NCBI GenBank assembly: GCA_003990745.1
Contig: RBNI01001159.1
Location: 1-24,022, forward strand
DNA from: Jimgerdemannia flammicorona
Taxonomy: Eukaryota; Mucoromycota; Endogonomycetes; Endogonales; Endogonaceae
Reading direction: 5' to 3'
Length of the DNA stretch: 24,022 nt
Shown here piece after piece: positions 17,155 to 24,022 of this stretch (within the stretch, counting starts at the first letter, position 1; each line of letters opens with the position of its first letter). The position numbers were made by a program, and so were the translations under genes. The notes under the pieces were generated by a model. That model was not told the DNA's origin and did not search any database. It saw only the letters and a program-made list of their open reading frames with translations.

Positions 17155-19436
17155 ATGGCAACTATCGAAAAAAGTTACTACTTCAGGATTCGCATGGATG
17201 GCGAAGAGCTCTCTCACTTTTTTGAAATATCCAGCCATGAAAACGAACTCACTTTCGAGAAACTTACCATGGCCATCATTGAACAATTCGAAGTTCGTAC
17301 ACACCCTGTTCCCTATGTGTTCCCTATGAGCACCCCCTCCCCCCCTTGCCTACTCGACTCCTCCTTTCCTCTTTTACTTCCTTTCGGTCTTCTATATGAA
17401 GTCTAATATACTCCTCTGATGATTAAATTTCCTCGATATCCAGGACGGCTTCACCTTGAACGATTACATTATCACCTGCAGAAACCTCGCCGAGGACGCA
17501 AAGAGGGAAGTGCTCAAGAGCGACGTGGTCCTGAAACGCGCGCTCAAGCATATGACAGGGGATGAGGCATTGGAGATGATGCTGATCAAGAAACCTACAA
17601 AGAAGTCCGATAAGGTTATCAAGATTGGTACGCGATCCTCTCATTCGATTCTCGCTCCAAGTTCACCTATTGTTTACCAGGATTCTTTTTTTTTTTTTTT
17701 TTGGTCCCACAGAAAATCCCTCAACCCCCAAACCTGTTTCAACACCGTCCGCCCGGTCAACCCACCCTTTGCATGCCGCCCTAGGTGCGCAAATCATCGC
17801 CTCGCCATCAACGATACAGACGCCCAAAAGGAGGCCGCAACGGGCGAGATCGGTCGACGACGACGACGACGACGACGACGAGGAGGAGGGACTACTACGT
17901 ACCCCCACGAGACAGACCACAACAATGGAGTGGACACCAAAGGACGATGAGGACGAGGGGCCGGCTCACCTCCCGACAACCCAAACACCGATAAGGGCGA
18001 CACAGACACCCACGGCCCAGTCACTGCCGGTGTCGCGGAACTCTACAAAGCCGAACACCGCAAGGAGGCAGCTGTTTTCGGCGGATTCGAGAGGCAAAGA
18101 CAGCAAAGGGTCGAAGCCAACCGGGCATATGCCGACAAATCCCGCACTTCCAAAGCTGCTCTTATCAGCAAGGCAGGCCTCAAAGACGCTCACTTCTGCA
18201 AGACACCCATCCCCCGCAACATTAATATCGGATGACGAGGAAGAAGATGGATCACGCCCAGTCAAGTCGTTCATGACGTCACCAACCAAGCCGTCACGCG
18301 TTATCGGCGAGGGCGCCCAGGCCGTCTTGGGTATGGGGCTGCCATTATCGCTGCTCGAATCTCAAATATCCTCTCATCAGAACCTCCTCTCCGCGGAGTC
18401 TCCAAGCCTTGTACGACGCAGCTCCCGGTTTGCAATGCGTGACCCGGTTCCGCCGAATCACGAGACGGATGAGGAGGCGGAGTATGTGGTGGCCACGGTG
18501 GAGCATCGGTCCATGGAATTGAGACAGCCACCCTTATCCTCGGTCGAGGAGAACTTGGATCAGCCCCACATCACAGAATCTCCGCGCACTCCTCTTCGGC
18601 GCAGCAAACGGCCTCAAACTATGATGTCGCCCAATTATGACGTCGTGGCAATGATGAAGCGCGTGGCAGGTGATGAGGAAGGGGTGGATGTCCGCAGTAC
18701 GAAGCGAAGCCGTACGCGGAGCCATGCCGGCGGTAAGAGTAATGGTGGCAGTAACGGACTCGACCGGAACGCGCCTAGCTCAAAGCACAAAATCCCGCTC
18801 CTAACGAAGCTCGGATTCAGGTTCACCCCCGGCGATCACTACTACGCTTACAAGTGTAGCCGCGTCCTAAAAGCCCTCCGCGGGGACAAGCGCCAGATTT
18901 GGAAGAATTTCAATAAGAATGCTGCACGCGAGGGAAGGATACCATACATGCTCAGTAGTCACGAGTGGCATCCGTTCCTCCCGTACAAGCTCACACTCTC
19001 CTACAGCCAGTACCTCCACTGGGCCAAAGAAGTTCGCAAATTTGGCCGGCTTGTGAATCCTACCGCCAACCTTACCTTTGTCCCAGGTACAAAAGCCATC
19101 CGCATGTTCATTAATGTCACCGCCAGGGGCAGCACATGGTGGATCGACCTTGGGTGGGTTGCGCTGGGAAAACCTATTGCGAAGAAGTGGGACGACGTTC
19201 CCGAGTATTGCATTGAGAAGCGTGTGAAGAGCGAGTTGATGGAGTTTCGAATTTGCGTACCTGAACTGCTGATGGATGTGCCGTTGGTAAGGGTAGAGGT
19301 TGGTACGAAGGCAGGAGGAAGAGAGCCGATCGTGTGTGAGGGGCAGTGCCGGCGGGACGGGGGGGAAGTTTCGGAGGCGGAGGCGGAGGCGGAGTCGGAT
19401 ATTTTGAGGCGGTTCACATTTTGCGATTGTTTGTAG
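17155..19436 (+). CDS. 681-residue protein of unknown family with acidic and basic tracts, three exons
   Basis: Model: exons 17155-17292, 17444-17627 and 17713-19436 with a TAG stop. Intron 2 ends in a T17 tract and CCACAG, and removing it joins the frames exactly. Intron 1 has a weak GTTCGT donor. Residues 1-107 form a compact alpha/beta-like region (YYFRIRMDGEELSHFFEI, then SDVVLKRALKHM) that loosely resembles a PB1 or ubiquitin-like fold; this is a guess. Residues 108 to about 460 look disordered: Pro/Thr/Ser-rich, eight Asp plus three Glu at 156-166, repeated RRSSR/RRSKR-type basic motifs, consistent with a nuclear protein. Residues about 465-655 appear folded and rich in aromatics (GDHYYAYKCSRVLKALRG, SSHEWHPFLPY, GSTWWIDLGW). 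I do not recognise this domain. The 3' exon is strongly coding in composition and long, so gene reality is secure while function is unknown. Confidence 0.82.
17686..17702 (+). promoter_or_regulatory. T17 polypyrimidine tract before an acceptor
   Basis: A run of 17 T stands 8 bases before the CAG acceptor of the last intron of the 681-residue protein gene. It would act as the polypyrimidine tract. Without splicing, the open frame reads through it as a run of Phe, which is clearly non-native. Confidence 0.55.
17856..17888 (+). repeat. GAC/GAG trinucleotide repeat coding for Asp8Glu3
   Basis: Eight GAC codons followed by three GAG codons inside exon 3 of the 681-residue protein gene. It is an in-frame coding microsatellite, expected to vary in length between strains. 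Confidence 0.85.
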
Positions 19437-19854
19437 GGGAACGGCGATGAAGAGGCGGGAGGATGAGGAGATAGGAAAGCAAGGGGTACTAGCGCTAAAG
19501 TTTGGAAGTGGTGGAGTGTGGGACTATGGTGAGAGGAGAATAGGGAGAAATCAGGAGATGGGGTGAAGTACAGGACTTGTGATGGAATGTAATTCTGTAG
19601 GTTTTTGTCGTAAGTGAACCGTTGGGCCGTGCATCTGCATGAACGTTTGATGGTTGGCAGATTCGATTGTATTACATTTTTATTTCTGAGATTAAAATAC
19701 AAATTGAGAGAAGGAAGTATAAGTAAGCACTACAATTTCAATGGCGAGTGATTGGGAATATCACAGCACTGCAAATGGGTGCCCTCGCCTAAAGTGAGGC
19801 AAATTCAAAAAGGATCGCCTTCTCGTTGAGCAAAGCGGGCATAGCCAAACATGG
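19437..19854. other. 3' flank of the 681-residue protein gene
   Basis: Purine-rich sequence after the stop, then AT-rich DNA. An ATTAAA hexamer at 19691-19696, 255 bases after the stop, is a possible polyadenylation signal. The long minus-strand open frame across 19001-19702 is a shadow of the coding exon plus its purine-rich 3' flank. Confidence 0.45.
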
Positions 19855-20233
19855 TTATCTCAACACGTTCCAAGATTTGCAAATAAGAAAATAATAACTA
19901 CAAGGAGGAAGCCTTACAAGAATTTTCCAGGGACTCTTGGATCTGTTACGTTTGGAGAGATTATTTTGTCCGTCCTTATTCCCTTCCTCAATGGCGTCTG
20001 CACTATTCTCGTCGTTCAGAGCCGTTTCGAGCCCTGGTTTTTTCACTCGCATTCATGCGTCCCATGATGTCTTGGTGTGTCGCTTCCGTGGCTCGGTTGG
20101 GCAATTCCCACCCGCCAACCATGTCAGACAGATGGAATCCAGCCCACAAATAAATTTTCTGTCCTCGGGCACTCAGGAAACTCGAATGCATAGACCAAAA
20201 GGGATCTGTATAATAATATATTACACGATTTAG
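19855..20233. other. two competing small open frames on opposite strands
   Basis: Plus strand: an ATG at 19991 opens about 80 codons to a TAA near 20231 with a start rich in Ser, Arg and hydrophobics (MASALFSSFRAVSSPGFFTR), like a mitochondrial presequence. Minus strand: an ATG at 20052 opens a hydrophilic frame (ENSADAIEEGNKDGQNN) that runs to a consensus GTAAGG donor near 19920. A 59-nt intron would then join a short last exon ending in AQREGDPF. The two are antisense over much of their length, so at most one is likely real. Sequence alone does not decide. Confidence 0.3.
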
Positions 20234-20557
20234 GTAAATCTAATATCCAATAACTGAAGTGACAACAAATCCATTGTGCACGAGGAAACGTCCGAGCAGC
20301 GTACTAATACCTCCTTACCTCCTTGCTAAAGAACTGAAATAAATAATCCAGTGTGTACGCCTAGGTGTCAATCCGCCAGATTTTAGTCACAAAATATATC
20401 GCACCCGAAATACCTGAGTCTACGTGAGCTCTTCATTGTGTTCATTGTAGCTCTGCCATCCTAGCTTTTGGTTGGCTTTCCAAGAGCATCCATCCACCGG
20501 TGCACTGCACGCTGTCGGCGAATTTCTTTACCTGCTCAAGGTCATTATATTGACTAA

Positions 20558-20597
<40 letters not shown>

Positions 20598-21027
20598 GCA
20601 TCACGATCAGTTCCGGTTCCACATATATCCTGCATAGAATTTGTGACCGTAATATTGGATGTAAAATCGCCTCTGATGTGTGATCGGATATCATATATAC
20701 ATCAATGGAACCACTTAAATAAATTTTGCATTGATGTGATGGCATGCAGCATTGGCACTTGTAGTGATAGACTGATACTTTCATTGAGGTATCGGCCAAG
20801 TGTCGAAACAAGTATATCAATCTCATGACCAAGTGTTCAATGCGCAAGCATACTACAACCTCTATAAGAGCGTGATGACCTCACAGGGTGATTGAAGTTT
20901 AGAAGAAGCTTAGTCCGGTGGTAACTGACGATGGAAGCCGTCAACAAAACGTCCGGGGAGAGAGCATCGGCCATTTTGCGAATTATATAAAGATGTATAA
21001 ACAATCCGCGTAAAAATAAATGGTGCC
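20234..21027. other. intergenic region
   Basis: AT-rich, with the T35 run and no supported gene. Short frames on both sides of the homopolymer are interrupted and show no domain. Confidence 0.6.
20562..20596. repeat. T35 homopolymer
   Basis: Thirty-five consecutive T, the longest homopolymer in the window. On the minus strand it is a poly-A that could be the tail of a retroposed transcript, but no recognisable SINE or gene copy lies beside it. Confidence 0.9.
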
Positions 21028-21222
21028 CTATGGCGTCGACGTCGGCCTATTGGCCGGTAACTCCAGAGCAAACAGACGAAAATCAACGACAAAGTCTGTA
21101 GCTGATTTCAATTTACCTGCTTTAATGTCATCAGGAGCGGTAATCGCTTCGTCCACGACGCGAGTCGTGACAATGATGCGTGTCAAGCCTTTCGCATTCG
21201 CGTGCTCCGATTGAACAGTCAT
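21028..21222 (-). CDS. small hypothetical protein (64 residues)
   Basis: An ATG at 21222 opens 64 codons to a TAG at 21030-21028. The product begins MTVQSEHANAKGLTRIIVTT and continues with FVVDFRLFALELPANRP. It has balanced composition, unlike the low-complexity frames around it, but no recognised domain. A GTAAAT donor-like site lies within the frame (about 35 codons in), so the ATG part could instead be a first exon. The overlapping plus-strand frame is not better. Reality uncertain. Confidence 0.3.
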   Translation of the reverse strand: MTVQSEHANAKGLTRIIVTTRVVDEAITAPDDIKAGKLKSATDFVVDFRLFALELPANRPTSTP

Positions 21223-22042
21223 ATTTATGTGCTATTCATGTCATGTATGTCGTTGCAATTCAATTAACCAAACAAGTGCCATGAATTCGTGAAGAGGTAT
21301 AGCTCCCTATAACAATTTTCATAAAGTGTCCCTTCGCAGATTAAAAGGTTGTGGGGAATGTGATGTTGAATTATGAATAAGGTAGGCGGGTGTTAGTCAT
21401 TTGGAAGCATAAATACTCCCAAGGACCACATTTTACATGCAAAGAGGCCATTTATTGAAAAGGAAAAGAGAGATCCGTTAAATAACATAAATGTGGATAC
21501 GAGCTTGTCCGACAACGCACATACATCTTGCATCTTTCATTGGGTGGAAAGCAAATGTACTGGAGCCAAGAAAACAATATTGATTTACAAATTTTTTGCA
21601 CTTATTGCATATATATACAAAAAACAAAATAAAATAAAATAAAACAATGACTGATGCCAACGTCTGCCGGTACTTGCTAGTGATTACTGCCAGAAGAATA
21701 TCACATTTCATTGGTGGCTTTTGCAGACACCTCTTAACTATTTGCATTGAAAGCGTAACTCAACCTCCTCCCAGTCAGGGAGTACCGAGAAGCAAATATC
21801 TGGGACACCGGCTTGATAGCGCGCCCTGTGGCAAACATAGAATGAAAACCGGTTTGCGATAGATTTAACACAACACAAATATGTAATTTCTCGGACCAAA
21901 GTAGATTGGACACGGTCAGAGCATCGGTACTCTTGATAATTAATTATGTGTACTACGGCTGTGACTGCATCCCCTGCTGAAGCCACAGTTGAAGTTCACG
22001 TGGTTTGGAGGATACGCCAAGCACTCTATACCCTTTACCATT
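21223..22042. other. upstream spacer of the fucosyltransferase gene
   Basis: AT-rich DNA with an (AAAAT)n-like repeat at about 21625-21645. A minus-strand frame of 89 codons (21747-21478) has one hydrophobic stretch but is AT-driven and unconvincing. The last 100 bases should hold the promoter and leader of the fucosyltransferase gene. Confidence 0.5.
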
Positions 22043-23649
22043 ATGCACCTCAGCAAACTCCCCACCGGGCCACACAGGCGCCTGCTAGCCACCTTACTCG
22101 CCTTCGTCCTCTTTGCCAACATAGTCTTCATCCTCTACCCAACGTCGCCAACCTCATCCGCAGCACCTGCTGTCAAACCCGAAGCACCTGCCGTCAAACT
22201 AATTGGCAACAACCCCTTCCAAGCCGAGTATGACAACAACGACCCCCAGTCCTGCAATGGTCTCCATCCTATTTTGCGCGCAGACCTCAACGAGACTATC
22301 CCACGACACTACGCGCTTAAAGGACCGAAAAACCGTGTCGTAACGATTTTCTTGTGGCGCCAGCAGACCTACGCAATGAGTAATATTTCGTGGCCCGAAC
22401 TCGCAAAGGATCTATGCCCATATCCGCCAGAGCTGGTCGCCTACTTCAAAGCGTATTGGGACCGGCATGTGAACGATGACTACCCGAGATGGCCCAATGG
22501 GTGGGCGCCTTGCTGGCTATGGAAGATCAACTCCGAATCAGACAATCTGGTAAGGACTTGTGATGGCACTGGGACGCGCTTCAAACTGACAACAAACTAT
22601 ACCGAGTTTCGGGATGCCGATATTATACACATGGACTATGTGTTTTACCTTGGAGCGTACGAGCACGTGTTATTTTGGAACGTCGCTTTGTTACCCCCGA
22701 AGCTAGGGGGTCACATATGGTGGGTGAGTAATGAGCGTCCAGTTTCACTCATCATCGTTAAATGCAATTCCTCACTGTTGTCCTGCCGCCAAGTCTAACT
22801 AACCATTTATCCAAATCACAACCAGCTCAACTACGGACGGGAATCCGTTGCATATTACCCATACGTCCGCATGGAATCCTTCCTCCGCAACTTTGACTTC
22901 ACCATCGGCGCCCCTGCTAGCCTTTACGACCTCTCGCACCCGCTCGAACCCATAACTTCAAACCGCCTTAAATTGATGATCGCCGCGCCTCCGCCGACCA
23001 TTCGCTCGGACGGCATCCAGCTCGCGTGGATGGTATCCAACTGTTCGCCTAGGAACCAGAGGAACGAGGTAATGAAAGGATTGATGGAGGAGATGGAAGT
23101 CCACTCGTTTGGCCGGTGCATGCATAATATGGACTTCCCGGAGGAAATTAAGTTGAAGTTTAAGCTGACCGAGGAGGTGTCGAATGACCAATATTGGGGG
23201 CCGTGGCAGGATATCAAGCGGGAAATATTTGCCGGTTATCCGTTTGTCTTCGTGCCAGAGAATTCGAATTGCGAGGGTTATGTCACCGAAAAGGTATGTT
23301 GTCAGTGTGTGATTTTTTTTTTTACTGAAAGTAGACTAAGCGAAATTTACGCATTATTCTTGCCCAGGTCTACGACGCACTGGCTGCCGGCTCTATTCCT
23401 ATTTATCTGGGCGCCCGTGACATTGACAACTACGTTCCACCTCATAGCATAATCAACGTTGTAGATTTTGCGAATGTGACAGCACTAGCAAACCACATCA
23501 AAAAGGTGACGAACTCGACCGAGCTTAGAATGGAATATTACAAGTGGAAAGAGGACGCAAAAATAGACCCGTATACGTTTTGTAAGCTTTGTTTAGAGGA
23601 TACAAGGGGCATAGAGTGCAGAGCACTAGATTCTGCGGTTTGGATCTAA
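22043..23649 (+). CDS. family-10 glycosyltransferase, probable Golgi alpha-1,3-fucosyltransferase, three exons
   Basis: Model: exons 22043-22723, 22826-23293 and 23368-23649 give 476 residues; both introns fall between codons (GTGAGT to CCAG, 102 nt; GTATGT to CCCAG, 74 nt). The enzyme is expected to transfer fucose from GDP-fucose to glycans in the Golgi lumen. Residues 1-13 are a short basic tail, 14-32 a hydrophobic anchor, and 33-56 a Pro/Ala/Ser stem: a type II membrane layout. The GT10 signature is clear: PENSNCEGYVTEK at 371-383 followed by VYDALAAGSIPIYLGA at 384-399 and YVPPHSIINVVDF, which form the donor-binding region. Upstream FRDADIIHMDY and LNYGRESVAYYPY fit the acceptor-side half. 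Cysteines near the C terminus may form disulphides. An in-frame non-ATG extension upstream was rejected because the ATG at 22043 gives the expected short cytoplasmic tail. Acceptor specificity is not readable from sequence. Confidence 0.9.
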
Positions 23650-24022
23650 ACATTAGTTTCGCTGCTCTATTTGCCTATTTATTGTATTCAAAATATCACC
23701 AACAATACGAAAACCAAGTCGTAGTTATGTTCAGCAGAAAGTGAAATTGGACGAAATGCAGGTAGAGTGCGTTTTGAAAAGCGTGATATATAAAAAAAAA
23801 CGTCTTTTGGTAAACTCACCACCATCTCACGCCGACTTGTCACGTCATCGAACTCATTTCGTAAGTGGGAACACGCGTAACTCATATAATGGAAGTTGTG
23901 TCAGATCGATGGTGTACCCAATTAAATCTGTTGATATAACGGATTCACGCAATTTGTCCAATACCGAATTCGACTTTTCAACGTCTTTGCGGAAATTTAT
24001 TAAAAAAAAAAAAAAAAAAAAA
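23650..24022. other. 3' flank of the fucosyltransferase gene and terminal poly-A
   Basis: AT-rich trailing sequence ending in 21 A residues (24002-24022). A 65-codon minus-strand frame (23885-23688) contains a GTGAGT site after about 22 codons and could be part of an exon entering from beyond the window, but nothing supports that further. Confidence 0.5.

Noticed and set aside
17625..17712. Extension of the 603-codon frame upstream of 17713
   Set aside because: It begins at a non-ATG codon and runs through a T17 tract coding for Phe. Splicing from 17627 to 17713 joins the upstream exon in frame and removes it.
19001..19702. A 233-codon minus-strand open frame
   Set aside because: It is antisense to the strongly coding last exon of the 681-residue protein gene and its purine-rich 3' flank. 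Its Ser/Pro/Phe-rich composition is what the complement of such sequence gives.
21989..22042. N-terminal extension of the fucosyltransferase
   Set aside because: It needs a TTG start and would add 18 residues before the ATG at 22043, which already gives the standard short tail and membrane anchor.
1..24022. tRNA, rRNA or other structured RNA genes
   Set aside because: I looked for T-loop-like GTTCGA contexts with flanking stems and for rRNA-like GC-rich conserved blocks and found none that fold into a credible gene by eye.

Overview
This window is eukaryotic and most likely fungal. Genes carry GT-AG introns of about 39 to 240 nt, are not in operons, and lie in AT-rich spacers with long poly-A/T runs. 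A Golgi-type family-10 fucosyltransferase together with a ribonuclease-inhibitor-type LRR gene and Ty3-like and DIRS-like retroelement debris suggests an early-diverging fungus (chytrid or Mucoromycota grade) rather than a yeast or a typical ascomycete. That placement is inference. Both window ends are poly-A runs, so this may be a whole contig that stopped at homopolymers.

Layout: 1457-2691 (+) is a six-exon short-chain dehydrogenase. 3773-4833 (-) is a two-exon orphan seven-helix membrane protein. 6802-7551 (-) is a tentative basic, probably nuclear protein. 9027-13895 (-) is the most striking object: about 29 tandem units, each an 84-bp exon coding for exactly one 28-residue LRR, all joined by phase-1 introns, with a distinct terminal exon. 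14233-15865 is a stretch without a single CpG that holds decayed retroelement pieces and probably cuts off the 5' part of the LRR gene. 16256-17058 has two small convergent islands of coding-like sequence. 17155-19436 (+) is a three-exon 681-residue nuclear-looking protein of unknown family. 22043-23649 (+) is a three-exon family-10 fucosyltransferase with a type II membrane anchor.

The genes have no evident shared pathway. The dehydrogenase is metabolic, the fucosyltransferase belongs to Golgi glycosylation, the seven-helix protein suggests membrane sensing, and the LRR array suggests a protein-interaction or recognition surface. All spliced models were assembled by hand from splice sites, frame continuity and motif logic; no transcript or homology search was available.
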